Source of the DNA: Lawsonella sp012842085
GTDB taxonomy: Bacteria > Actinomycetota > Actinomycetes > Mycobacteriales > Mycobacteriaceae
DNA length: 64,000 nucleotides
NCBI GenBank assembly: GCA_036749735.1
Contig: DAINXV010000001.1
Location: 744,001 to 808,000 of the forward strand
Direction: 5' to 3'
Part shown: piece after piece, positions 1 to 9,254 of the stretch
How positions within the stretch are numbered: position 1 is the first letter of the stretch
Layout of the letters: every line of letters starts with the position of its first letter
The notes under the pieces: generated by a model
What the model was told of the DNA's origin: nothing
What the model saw: the letters and a program-made list of their open reading frames with translations, nothing else
The model's database searches: none
Made by a program: the position numbers and the translations under genes

Positions 1-159
1 GATCTGGTCATCCTTATTGCCTACGGCATGATGGACGAGGACGAGGCTCGCAACTTCCAGCCGAATGTGGTTTTCGTTGATGAAAACAACAAGATCCTGG
101 AGACCGGCAGTGATCCGGCTAATGTTCCGGAAGGCTCCGGCCTGAAAGACCCGCGCTAG
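1..159 (+). CDS. panD: Aspartate 1-decarboxylase, C-terminal part (partial at window start)
   Basis: Only the last 52 residues are in the window, read in frame 1 to a TAG stop. They contain DLVILIAYGMMDEDEAR, then FQPNVVFVD and a C-terminal SDPANVPEG segment, which match the C-terminal part of actinobacterial PanD. PanD is a pyruvoyl enzyme that decarboxylates aspartate to beta-alanine for pantothenate and coenzyme A. The self-cleavage site lies upstream of the window and cannot be checked. The stop overlaps the stop of convergent panB, the next enzyme set of the same pathway, which supports the call. Confidence 0.88.
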   Translation, partial: DLVILIAYGMMDEDEARNFQPNVVFVDENNKILETGSDPANVPEGSGLKDPR

Positions 160-956
160 CCCTTGAAGCAGTGTTCCTCTGCGGGGAATGATCCATCCGC
201 AACAGCATCCTTATAGGCTTTCGCTGCTGCCGTAATTTCTTTACCCACCTCACCGAATACTCGGGCGAAGCTGGGGCGATATCCTTCCGCCGGCACCGCC
301 ATGGCATCCTGCCACACCAGCACCTGGCCATCACAGTTCGGCCCGGCACCAATACCCACGGTCGGGATCTTCAGCTCTTTGGTTACCTCGGTGGCAGCAT
401 CGGCAGTCACCATTTCGAGAACTACCGCATCCGCACCGGCTGCTTCCACCGCTTTCGCATCTCGCAGCAATTGTTCTGCCGCCGCACCGCGACCCTGTAC
501 CTTGAATCCACCTAAGGCGTTGACGGATTGCGGGGTGAAACCAATGTGCGCCATGACGGGGATGCCGGCATCCACCAGCGCCCGGATGCGGGGTGCGATG
601 CGTTCGCCGCCCTCGATTTTCACCATGTGGGCACCGGATTCCCGCATCATTTTGGCGGAGCTCATGACGGCCTGCTCATCGGAGGCTTCGTAGGTGCCGA
701 AGGGTAGATCCGCAACGACTAAAGCGTTGGGGGCGCCCCGCACGACTCCCCGAGCCAGCGGGATGAGTTCTTCTAAACTCACGCCGGTGGTGGTGTCGTA
801 GCCGTAGATAACGTTGGCTGCCGAGTCCCCCACTAGCAGCACCGGAATTCCGGCGTCATTGAATGCGCGGGCAGTTGAGTAGTCGTAGGCGGTCAACATT
901 GCCCAGTGCTGGCCTTCTTCTTTCCACTTTGCTAGATCCAGTACGCGAGTTTTCAT
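156..956 (-). CDS. panB: 3-methyl-2-oxobutanoate hydroxymethyltransferase
   Basis: PanB transfers a hydroxymethyl group from 5,10-methylenetetrahydrofolate to 2-oxoisovalerate, giving ketopantoate in the cytoplasm. The 266-residue protein has the usual length. Family motifs are all visible: MLTAYDYSTARAFNDAGIPV near residue 20, LLVGDSAANVIYGY with the metal-binding Asp, VVADLPFGTY, MVKIEGG, VMAHIGFTPQS and PTVGIGAGPNCDGQVLVWQD. It converges on panD, and their stop codons overlap at a CTAG. No other pantothenate gene lies next to it here, but coaBC lies 22 kb away. Confidence 0.96.
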   Translation of the reverse strand: MKTRVLDLAKWKEEGQHWAMLTAYDYSTARAFNDAGIPVLLVGDSAANVIYGYDTTTGVSLEELIPLARGVVRGAPNALVVADLPFGTYEASDEQAVMSSAKMMRESGAHMVKIEGGERIAPRIRALVDAGIPVMAHIGFTPQSVNALGGFKVQGRGAAAEQLLRDAKAVEAAGADAVVLEMVTADAATEVTKELKIPTVGIGAGPNCDGQVLVWQDAMAVPAEGYRPSFARVFGEVGKEITAAAKAYKDAVADGSFPAEEHCFKG

Positions 957-1100
957 ACTGTCCAGTATTCCACTGTCTGGGTGTTACTAATCAGTCACCC
1001 CATTGGAAGTTGCGAATCCACAGGTTAAACGGTCTCTATTCGCTGCTGCAATTGTTCCCATTTCGCTGTGCAGGGTTTTCCGCGTCTATAGACTGAAGGC

Positions 1101-1496
1101 ATGTACGAAAAAGCTACTGCTTACATTGAAAAGATCGAAAATCTTAGCGAAGACGAGATTATCCCCATCGTCCACCATTTCCAGGAACGTCCCAGCAAAC
1201 AGATCATGGGACGCAACCAAGGCACCATGTACGAATACAACCCCATGCTGTGGGAGTGCCTGAATAAGTGGTCTGAGGATCATTTTGTTAAGACAGTGTG
1301 GGACGAAACTAAAACCATGCGGAAGGAAGATTTTTCTTCCGACGAATGGCTAGACAACCTTACCGAACATCAGGCGAATCTCACTCTTTCTTGGCTGGTC
1401 TCCAACGAGGATTACCACCGCGGCACTCTTGCCGACTGGGTGAAGAATGGGACTTTGGTGCGCGTGTTGAAGCGTTTGGAAGAGGCCGACGCCTAG
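1101..1496 (+). CDS. Hypothetical 131-residue protein
   Basis: I do not recognise this protein. It is acidic, probably soluble and mostly helical, with no signal peptide or membrane segment. Notable segments are IVHHFQERPSKQIMGRNQGT near residue 25, MLWECLNKWSEDHFVK, EWLDNLTEHQANLTLSWLVS and a C-terminal LVRVLKRLEEADA. A TAGACT -10 hexamer at 1089-1094 lies six bases before the ATG, which suggests a leaderless transcript. A strong hairpin follows the stop, so it is its own transcription unit. It sits directly upstream of the defence-like operon and could be an accessory gene, but that is only positional inference. Confidence 0.7.
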   Translation: MYEKATAYIEKIENLSEDEIIPIVHHFQERPSKQIMGRNQGTMYEYNPMLWECLNKWSEDHFVKTVWDETKTMRKEDFSSDEWLDNLTEHQANLTLSWLVSNEDYHRGTLADWVKNGTLVRVLKRLEEADA

Positions 1497-1563
1497 CGTT
1501 TTAATTTCCGCTAACTTTTCATGACAGCTAGCTGAACTGTTGTCGGTTATCTGGCAACTTGTG

Positions 1564-1594
1564 ATGCCCTCAGGGTATTCCCCGAGGGCATTTC
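1564..1594 (+). terminator. Rho-independent terminator after the 131-residue gene
   Basis: ATGCCCTC at 1564-1571 pairs perfectly with GAGGGCAT at 1584-1591, with a 12-base loop and a short T-rich tail. It separates the small upstream gene from the defence-like operon. Confidence 0.75.
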
Positions 1595-1626
1595 TTATTG
1601 CTGCCGCGACTGTTACGCCGGCCGCA

Positions 1627-1632
1627 TATAAT
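1627..1632 (+). promoter_or_regulatory. Candidate -10 element for the defence-like operon
   Basis: A perfect TATAAT lies at 1627-1632, about 50 bases before the first ATG of the operon. No good -35 hexamer sits at the usual 16-18 base distance. A Shine-Dalgarno-like AAGGGA at 1674-1679 precedes the ATG at 1684. No other promoter-like spacing is evident inside the operon. Confidence 0.45.
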
Positions 1633-1683
1633 GCGATGTACAACTAGAAGACTTTAGTTTTAGCTTTATTTCCAAGGGATTCA

Positions 1684-4674
1684 ATGACTACGCCAAATTC
1701 TCCCGCGAGAACTTCCTCTGCCGTTTTCTCCCCCGAGGATCAGGATTCCTTGGATGCTTTAGCCCCCGGTAAAACCGTTGTTGTGCGTGACGAAACCTGG
1801 CTTGTTACCAATGTGGAACCCAGCGCGGATGGGTGGATGGTGACGGTGCGCGGCCAGTCGGAACTGGTCCAAGACACCACGGCTGTTTTCTACTCAGCAC
1901 TGGACGATATTGAGCTGCTTGACCCTGCTACGGCCGAAGTGGTGGGTGACGATTCTTCCCACTACCGCATGTCGAAACTCTGGTTGGAGGCTCTACTCCG
2001 AAAGACGCCTCTCCCCTACGGCGACACCTCTCTTTCTGTCTCCCATGGCATGCTGCTGGATCCTCTGAACTACCAGGAGATGGCAGTCCGTAAGGCTCTG
2101 AGCGATGACCAATTGCGTCCCCGTATCCTGATCGCCGACACTGTTGGTTTGGGTAAGACCCTCGAGATCGGCATGATCCTTTCCGAGCTGGTGCGCCGCG
2201 GCAGGGGTGAACGGATCCTGGTAGTCACTCCCCGCCACGTGTTGGAGCAAATGCAGCATGAACTCTGGTGCCGTTTTGCACTACCGTTTGTGCGCCTAGA
2301 CTCGGCCGGTATTCAGCAGGTGCGCCGCCAACTCCCTGCCACCCGCAACCCTTTCACCTATTACAAACGGGCCATTATTTCGCTGGATACGCTCAAGCAG
2401 CCCCGCTATAAGCACCATTTGAAGAAACAAAAATGGGACATTGTGGTTATTGACGAATGCCACAACGTAACTAACTCCAACACCCAAAACCATGAACTAG
2501 CAACGGTTCTCGCACCCAATACTGAATCTCTTATTCTCGCGTCCGCTACCCCCCACAACGGTAAAAAGGATTCTTTCGCCCGGCTTCTCCGCCTGCTGGA
2601 TCCCTCCGCCGTATCTGCTGATGGGGACTTCACTAAAGAGGACGTGGAGCCTTTAGTTATTCGCCGGCACCGCCACAGCCCCGAAGTAGCCAATGAGGTG
2701 GGCGACCGCTGGGCCGAACGCGCTGAGCCAGTCAATATGATGGTCGAACCCTCCCCTGCAGAAAACGCGGTCGCGGCGGAACTCTCCACCAGGTGGTTGC
2801 ATCCCGAAAGTGGCCGCTCCCCATACTCCGGCCAAACCGAGCAGCTTTTTCCCTGGACCCTTGCTAAAGCTTTCCTTTCCTCCCCTGCTGCTTTGCAGGA
2901 ATCTATTGAAAACCGGCAGAAAAATATTAGCCCCATTCTCAGCAATCCGGCTGACCATCCTGTTGAGCAAGTCGCTGCCGTGCGCCACGAGATGGAGGCT
3001 CTGCGCAATCTTCACGAACTCAATGCCAAAGCCTTCTCCCCCAAAGCCGGCAAGTTCGCAGCACTAGTCAACTACTTGAAAGAAATCGGAGTCGGCAAGG
3101 ACTCCCCCACTCGCGCTGTTGTCTTCGCAGAACGTGTCGCCACCCTCAACTGGCTGCAAGAGCAACTACCGAAAGCTCTCGGGCTGCCCAAGAAGGCCGT
3201 GGAAATTATGCACGGCGGTATGCAGGACACCAGCCAGATGGAGATTATTGAACAGTTCAAACTCTCCGAATCCCCCATCCGGGTGCTGGTCACCGGCGAT
3301 GTCGCCTCCGAAGGTGTCAACCTGCACGCGCAGTGCCACCACCTTATCCACTACGACATTCCTTGGTCGCTCATCCGTATTGAGCAGCGCAATGGCCGCA
3401 TCGATCGCTACGGACAAGAACATCCCCCAGTGATCGCCTCCCTCATCCTGACCCCGGAAGATGAGTCCTTCTCCGGTGACATCCGGGTCCTCTCGGCACT
3501 CCTTACTAAAGAAGGCGAAGCCCACCGAACACTAGGTGACGCTTCCTCCATCATGGGCAAATATTCAGTTGCCGCGGAGGAGAAAGAAATCCGCAACGCG
3601 CTCATGGATCAGCGTGACCCGGATGAACTCTTCGCGGAGGCCGAGAAAGAGCAAGCACAAGATGATGTACTAGCTGCCCTCGGCATCTTTGACGACTACT
3701 CAGAAAACCCCGAGGAAGACACCACCCCCACCCAACAAAAAACCACTGAAGAAGGTGTCTGGTCCCTTTTCAACAGCGACCTCGACTTCCTTCAGCTTGC
3801 CCTGCAGCAAGCCTTCGATGATGTGCCGGAGCGTCCCCTCAAAAACGGTGGTGTGAACTGGGAGGTAAGTCCCCGCCACAGCTACGCCAGCCTGGAACCA
3901 CCCATCGATCTACAACAGCGGCTCCTCAAACTCCCGCAAGACTACCTGCGGGAAGGCCGAGTTCTGGACACCTTCAAATTTGCTACCTCCAAGCAGGTAG
4001 GTAAAGACCAACTTGATAAAGCGCGCGAAGGACTAGGCGTCAACAACACCACCTGGCCGCAAACCCACTTCTTGGGTCCCCTCCATCCCGTTATCGACTG
4101 GGCGGCCGACCGCGCACTAGCCAACCTGGGTCGCAACCAAATCTTCGCCATCCGGGGAGATGTAGAGAGAACCACTATTCTGCTCATGGGCACAATCTCC
4201 AACAAACGTGGACAAACTATTTCCCGCGTCTTCTACCGTGCCGAACAGCTCGACCCCAACTTACCCAACCTATTCACCACCGAAGTCCTCAAAGATCTTC
4301 GCTTCCTTACCGAATCCACTGGTTTCAAGGAAGGCTTCCCCAACCCTGGAGCAATCGAGAACGCATCGCAGTACCAAAAATTACTTCCGCATGCGATGAA
4401 AGCTGCTAAAGGAAGTCTGCAACAGGTATTCAAAACCCAAAAAGAGCTTGCGGATGAGCGCCTCAAGATGTGGGGCGATCGCTTCGATGAGTGGCAGCAA
4501 AATGCTGATGATCTTGAACTATATGGCGCTTCCCGCACCCAAGTTCGAGGACTTGAACAGCGCATTAAAGAGGAACGCAACTTGGCGGACTCTCTCAGCC
4601 CAGACAAATACGACCTTCGCCCACTACTAGTTATTGTTCCTGCCGACACTCCAGCTGAACCGAAGGTGATGTAA
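1684..4674 (+). CDS. SNF2-family helicase, DrmD-like (defence operon gene 1)
   Basis: This is a 996-residue SF2 helicase of the SNF2/RapA type. Motif I is DTVGLGKT at about residues 152-159, motif II is DECH at 257-260, motif III is SATPHNGK at 287-294, motif V is SEGVNLHAQCHHLIHYDIPW, and motif VI is RIEQRNGRIDRYGQ near 565-578. The N-terminal 100 residues form a small beta-rich domain. The C-terminal 350 residues carry an acidic linker (EENPEEDTTPTQQ-like) and a helical, charged tail. DrmD of class 1 DISARM has this architecture and approximate length and is likewise adjacent to an adenine methyltransferase gene. The stop is two bases before the next ATG, so the genes are translationally coupled. 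A bacterial RapA-like remodeller is the alternative, but the neighbours argue for defence. Confidence 0.82.
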   Translation: MTTPNSPARTSSAVFSPEDQDSLDALAPGKTVVVRDETWLVTNVEPSADGWMVTVRGQSELVQDTTAVFYSALDDIELLDPATAEVVGDDSSHYRMSKLWLEALLRKTPLPYGDTSLSVSHGMLLDPLNYQEMAVRKALSDDQLRPRILIADTVGLGKTLEIGMILSELVRRGRGERILVVTPRHVLEQMQHELWCRFALPFVRLDSAGIQQVRRQLPATRNPFTYYKRAIISLDTLKQPRYKHHLKKQKWDIVVIDECHNVTNSNTQNHELATVLAPNTESLILASATPHNGKKDSFARLLRLLDPSAVSADGDFTKEDVEPLVIRRHRHSPEVANEVGDRWAERAEPVNMMVEPSPAENAVAAELSTRWLHPESGRSPYSGQTEQLFPWTLAKAFLSSPAALQESIENRQKNISPILSNPADHPVEQVAAVRHEMEALRNLHELNAKAFSPKAGKFAALVNYLKEIGVGKDSPTRAVVFAERVATLNWLQEQLPKALGLPKKAVEIMHGGMQDTSQMEIIEQFKLSESPIRVLVTGDVASEGVNLHAQCHHLIHYDIPWSLIRIEQRNGRIDRYGQEHPPVIASLILTPEDESFSGDIRVLSALLTKEGEAHRTLGDASSIMGKYSVAAEEKEIRNALMDQRDPDELFAEAEKEQAQDDVLAALGIFDDYSENPEEDTTPTQQKTTEEGVWSLFNSDLDFLQLALQQAFDDVPERPLKNGGVNWEVSPRHSYASLEPPIDLQQRLLKLPQDYLREGRVLDTFKFATSKQVGKDQLDKAREGLGVNNTTWPQTHFLGPLHPVIDWAADRALANLGRNQIFAIRGDVERTTILLMGTISNKRGQTISRVFYRAEQLDPNLPNLFTTEVLKDLRFLTESTGFKEGFPNPGAIENASQYQKLLPHAMKAAKGSLQQVFKTQKELADERLKMWGDRFDEWQQNADDLELYGASRTQVRGLEQRIKEERNLADSLSPDKYDLRPLLVIVPADTPAEPKVM

Positions 4675-4676
4675 CC

Positions 4677-7600
4677 ATGGCCTCATTCGACTCAATCATC
4701 ATTGGTGAAGACTGGATCAGTGAACACTTCTTCACCACCGACTCCCGCAAAGAATCCTTCAACAAGGAAGTCCGCATCGCCCGCAAAGAATGGAAAGACG
4801 ACTCATTCGAAGTTCCACCCTTCAGCAATTTTGAAACCGGACTCAGTGAACTCCTGGACACAGTTTCCACCACAGATCGCACCGACATAACTGCCGCCCG
4901 CGAACTCAATGCAATCGTCCGCAAAGCCCTCGGCTACCCACAGGAACTACCCGAAACAGTCGGACACCGTGCTGACATTCCTGTCAGCGCACCAAACTCC
5001 AAATTTGCTCCCGATGGTGAAGTACTTCTCCTGGAGGCCTATCCACTCAACACCATCGAAGACCTCTTCGATGAGGAAACTGGACTGCTGCTAGACCCTA
5101 TAGAGGTTGACGGGGAAGAAGTCGCCCGCACCACCAAAGCCCTTTCTGAGCTTTACCGCATGAACGAACCACCACAATTTATCGTGCTGTTCGCAGGTAG
5201 TTGGGTTGTCATTACCGAAGCGGAACGCTGGGCAGAAGGTCGCTACCTCGCTATAAACCTGCAGCTAGTTGCAGAACGTAAAGATTCCAAGGTGGCAGGC
5301 GAAATGGAAACCGCCTACGCCTGCCTTCGCCAAGAAGCTTTCTTTCCCTCCTACGCCGACGGTGAAATCTGGTGGAACCGAGTTCTGGAAGAATCCCGCA
5401 AACACACAGTTGGTGTGTCCGAGGATCTCCGCCGGGGCATTCGCGAGTCAGTAGAAATTATCGCCAACGACGTAGTGAAACGTCGCTCAGCTGCCGGACT
5501 AGATAACACCACCCTGGATGCGAACGAACTAGCTAAACAAGCACTTCGTTTCCTCTATCGAATTCTTTTCATTCTTTTCGCCGAAGCATCACCCGAGCTG
5601 GAAGTGCTCCCCACGGGCGCTCCTGAATATGACGAAGGCTATGGTCTGGATCGGCTGCGGGAACTCACTCTTGTCGAGCTCACCTCACCTAACTCCAAGA
5701 ATGGCACGCATATCTATGAGTCGCTAGCTCTCCTTTTCAAACTTGTGGACCAAGGACACACCCCACAACATGATGCAGAGGAACTAAATAACCCTGGATT
5801 GGAATTCAATAGCCTCCGAGCAGATCTCTTCTCTCCACAGGCCACAGCACTTATTGATGAGGTGAAGCTTGGAAACCACGCCGCACAGCGCGTACTCCAA
5901 AATCTTCTTCTCACGGATCCCAACTCCAAGAACCAAGACCGCGGGTTCATTAGCTATGCCGAACTAGGTATTAACCAGCTGGGATCCGTGTATGAGGGTC
6001 TTATGTCCTATTCCGGATTCTTGGCTAATGAAGACCTCTACGAAGTCGCACCCAAAGGAGACGCGACACACGGAAGTTGGGTTGTCCCGGTTACACAAGC
6101 AGATTCCATAGACGAAAAAGACTTCGTTAAAAAGACTGACCCAAATACTGGGGAAACCAAACCTGTCCTCCACCCCAAAGGCGCATTTGTTTATCGTTTA
6201 TCTAACCGGGAACGCCAGCGCTCTGCCTCCTACTACTCACCCGAAGTGCTTACACGATTTGTGGTGAGCCAGACCTTGGCAGAACTGTTGGATCAAGACG
6301 ACAAACAAACGACTGCCGATGAGATTCTCAACTTCACTGTGTGTGAGCCTGCACTGGGCTCGGGCGCGTTCGCGATTGAAGCCGTTCGGCAGCTTGCTAC
6401 CGAGTATCTGAAGCGCAAACAGGAAGAACTAGGCGAGATCATTCCTGCCGAAGACTATCCGGTTGAGCTGCAAAAAGTGAAAGCGCATATTGCTTTGCAC
6501 CAAGTTTATGGCGTCGACCTCAACTCGACTGCTGTGGAGCTAGCAGAAATTTCGCTCTGGTTGGACACCATGTTTTCCGGACTGCGCGCCCCTTGGTTTG
6601 GTCTCCATCTACGTCGCGGCAATTCGCTACTAGGTGCGCGTCATGAGGTTTACAACAAGAAATCTCTCAAGAGCAAAAACTGGACCAAGTATCCAGGAAT
6701 TTCGACATCGATTACTGAACCTGTACAAGAGGGTCAGGTTTACCACTTTTTGCTGCCCCGTGCTGATTGGGCTGCAGTTGCTAATCATAAAGAAGCGAAA
6801 ACCTTAGCGAAAGATGATTGCAAGACACTTCGCGACTGGCGCAATTCCATGCTTCGCAACCCAAGTGCAAAGAATCTTAAGCGGTTACATAATCTTTCAA
6901 AACGTGTAGATGTCCTCTGGCATCACACACTTCTACGCCTGCAAATTGCAGAGCGGGAAATTCATCGCGAGATTGATATTTGGGGGCACCCGAAACAAAA
7001 TCACGAAACAAGCATCAGTCGTGAACAGGTAGAAACAACACTTGGGAACCCTGATAGCGCTTATCAACGTCTACGCCTGGTAATGGATTCTTGGATGGCC
7101 TTCTCCTTCTGGCCCACCACAGTCGATAGCAAAATCCTTCCCACGTTTGAGGAGTGGGTTGACTTTCTAGAAGACACGCTGGGCAAGTCTAGCTCCAAGA
7201 AAAACAAAGATGACAACCAGATTGATCTTTTTACTGCAACCGACTGGAATGCGCTCAATGAGTTTGAAGAACTCGACCATGCATTTAGTGGCGCACTTTC
7301 TCGAGACCAACTAAACGAGAAATATCCTTGGCTCCGGATCACCCAAAAGCTGACACAGAGGGAAGGATTCTTCCATTGGGAGCTTGACTTTGCTCCCGTG
7401 TTCGACAAGGGTGGTTTCGATTTTCAGATCGGTAATCCACCGTGGGTTCGACCAGATTGGGACGAACAAGGCACTCTTGCGGAGCTCGATGCTTGGTGGC
7501 AGCTCAATAAAAAAGCTTCAGCACCTTTAAAGAGTCAGAATAAGAAAAAACTGTTACAGATACCCTCAAATAGGACATTTTATTTAGAGGAACTCGCCAG

Positions 7601-9254
7601 CAACACTGGTCTTATCACGACAGTTAAAGCGACAGCAGATTTTCCTTTACTGGCGAATTTAAGACCTGATCTTTATCGCTGTTTTATGACTATGACATCG
7701 CATAATGCAGCCTCTACGGGAGCGATCGGACTTATCCACCCTGAGAGTCATTTCAGTGAAAAAAGAGCTAAGGGATTACGCAGTAATACGTACAAGCGAT
7801 TACGCCGCCATTTTCATTTCCACAATGAACTTTTACTTTTTGACGTCGACCACCGAACTGACTTCGGAGTACATATTTATGGTGCACCCCAGACTCCAAA
7901 ATTCATTCAACTAACCCATCTTTATCATCCCGACACAGCTGAAAGATCCTTCAAACATGACGGGACTGGTGACCTTCCCGGAATTAAAGATCCTGACGGT
8001 AACTGGGATCTACGACCCCATAAGAAACGCATTACACACGTTGACCTGAACACACTACAAGTTTGGGCGTCTTTAACCGAGGATGAAAATACTGCTCCAA
8101 ACCAAACCAGGATGCTTTACCTTGTCACAGATGAAGTTGAACATGTGGCTGAAAAGCTCTCCCAGAATCCGCGTCTTTGGGAAATCTCTTATCAGTGGAC
8201 AAGTGGGTGGAATGAAACAACGGATCGAAGAAAAGGATACTTCCATCGAGAAAGCATCATCCCTAATTCGCTAGATGAGCTAATTATCTTAGGGCCTCAT
8301 TTCACGATTAACCAGCCCTTCTTCAGAACATCAAATCCGACGATGAAGCATAACCAGGATTACACAGAGCTAAATCTTGAGGAACTTCCTGAAGACTTTA
8401 TTCCTAGAACAAACTATGCACTATCGATAAGTAAAGACGAAGCTGCTGAGCTGTACCCAAAGTGGATTGATCCTGAAACTAATAAAAAAGTACCAAGCAC
8501 TAACTTCTATACAATTGCTTGGCGTTCAATGGTGGGCCCTGCCGCATTTAGGACATTTCAGCCCGCGTTACTAGCACCCGGAATTCGTCATCCGCACGGT
8601 GTAGTAACCGCAATTTTTTCCTCGCAAGAAATACTTGCATTAACAGCAGGCATTTGGTCATCAATCTGCATAGATTTTATCTTTAAGATTGCTTCAGCTT
8701 CACACGCAAATGATGCTTTTATGAAACTACTTCCCGTAGTAAACAAACATCCCCTCAAAGCTGAAATGATTCTCAGAGTTCTCCGATTAAATAGCTTAAC
8801 CACTGCATACAAAGACCTTTGGGATAATCTATTCGAGCCAATATGGCTTAAAGATGACTGGGTGCCACAAATAACTACCACTCGCAGAAACCGCAGCTCC
8901 GTAGGAAAAGTAGAACGAAACTGGAATATGGCTACCCCCTTACGCATAGCTCAAGATCGTAGGCAGGCTCAGGTGGAGATTGATGCAATTGCTGCCATCA
9001 TGCTTGGTCTAGATGCCGACGATCTCGAAGCAATCTATCTAACTTTCTTCCCAGTGCTCAAACAAAATTACGAAGACAGAACTGTTTTTGATCCACATGG
9101 TCGGCAACTGGATTGGGAAGATGCCAAACCCTACATCAACGATGGTGAACCCCTTCCGGAAGATCACGTAACTGTCGACCGCGTGCGCGATATGCGACTC
9201 GCCTACAACCACTTCACGAAGATTCTCAAAGAACGCGAGGCTGGTGAGAACTAA
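4677..9254 (+). CDS. Large N6-adenine DNA methyltransferase, DrmMI/Eco57I-like (defence operon gene 2)
   Basis: This 1525-residue protein has the gamma-type amino-methyltransferase signature. The SAM motif CEPALGSGAF is near residues 557-566, followed by VYGVDLNSTAVELAEISLWL near 611, and the catalytic NPPW (FQIGNPPWVRPDW) near 918. It is much longer than a solitary Dam-type enzyme and resembles BREX PglX, type IIG enzymes and DISARM DrmMI. The N-terminal 450 residues include FIVLFAGSWVVITEAERW, a type IIG-like region. I see no convincing endonuclease motif there. The segment after NPPW (about 7,520-8,950), where the target-recognition domain should lie, is visibly AT-richer than its flanks: 21 of 60 bases are G or C at 8,641-8,700 against 33 of 60 at 9,361-9,420. 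The likely role is to modify host DNA as self. The stop overlaps the next start by one base. Confidence 0.85.
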   Translation: MASFDSIIIGEDWISEHFFTTDSRKESFNKEVRIARKEWKDDSFEVPPFSNFETGLSELLDTVSTTDRTDITAARELNAIVRKALGYPQELPETVGHRADIPVSAPNSKFAPDGEVLLLEAYPLNTIEDLFDEETGLLLDPIEVDGEEVARTTKALSELYRMNEPPQFIVLFAGSWVVITEAERWAEGRYLAINLQLVAERKDSKVAGEMETAYACLRQEAFFPSYADGEIWWNRVLEESRKHTVGVSEDLRRGIRESVEIIANDVVKRRSAAGLDNTTLDANELAKQALRFLYRILFILFAEASPELEVLPTGAPEYDEGYGLDRLRELTLVELTSPNSKNGTHIYESLALLFKLVDQGHTPQHDAEELNNPGLEFNSLRADLFSPQATALIDEVKLGNHAAQRVLQNLLLTDPNSKNQDRGFISYAELGINQLGSVYEGLMSYSGFLANEDLYEVAPKGDATHGSWVVPVTQADSIDEKDFVKKTDPNTGETKPVLHPKGAFVYRLSNRERQRSASYYSPEVLTRFVVSQTLAELLDQDDKQTTADEILNFTVCEPALGSGAFAIEAVRQLATEYLKRKQEELGEIIPAEDYPVELQKVKAHIALHQVYGVDLNSTAVELAEISLWLDTMFSGLRAPWFGLHLRRGNSLLGARHEVYNKKSLKSKNWTKYPGISTSITEPVQEGQVYHFLLPRADWAAVANHKEAKTLAKDDCKTLRDWRNSMLRNPSAKNLKRLHNLSKRVDVLWHHTLLRLQIAEREIHREIDIWGHPKQNHETSISREQVETTLGNPDSAYQRLRLVMDSWMAFSFWPTTVDSKILPTFEEWVDFLEDTLGKSSSKKNKDDNQIDLFTATDWNALNEFEELDHAFSGALSRDQLNEKYPWLRITQKLTQREGFFHWELDFAPVFDKGGFDFQIGNPPWVRPDWDEQGTLAELDAWWQLNKKASAPLKSQNKKKLLQIPSNRTFYLEELASNTGLITTVKATADFPLLANLRPDLYRCFMTMTSHNAASTGAIGLIHPESHFSEKRAKGLRSNTYKRLRRHFHFHNELLLFDVDHRTDFGVHIYGAPQTPKFIQLTHLYHPDTAERSFKHDGTGDLPGIKDPDGNWDLRPHKKRITHVDLNTLQVWASLTEDENTAPNQTRMLYLVTDEVEHVAEKLSQNPRLWEISYQWTSGWNETTDRRKGYFHRESIIPNSLDELIILGPHFTINQPFFRTSNPTMKHNQDYTELNLEELPEDFIPRTNYALSISKDEAAELYPKWIDPETNKKVPSTNFYTIAWRSMVGPAAFRTFQPALLAPGIRHPHGVVTAIFSSQEILALTAGIWSSICIDFIFKIASASHANDAFMKLLPVVNKHPLKAEMILRVLRLNSLTTAYKDLWDNLFEPIWLKDDWVPQITTTRRNRSSVGKVERNWNMATPLRIAQDRRQAQVEIDAIAAIMLGLDADDLEAIYLTFFPVLKQNYEDRTVFDPHGRQLDWEDAKPYINDGEPLPEDHVTVDRVRDMRLAYNHFTKILKEREAGEN

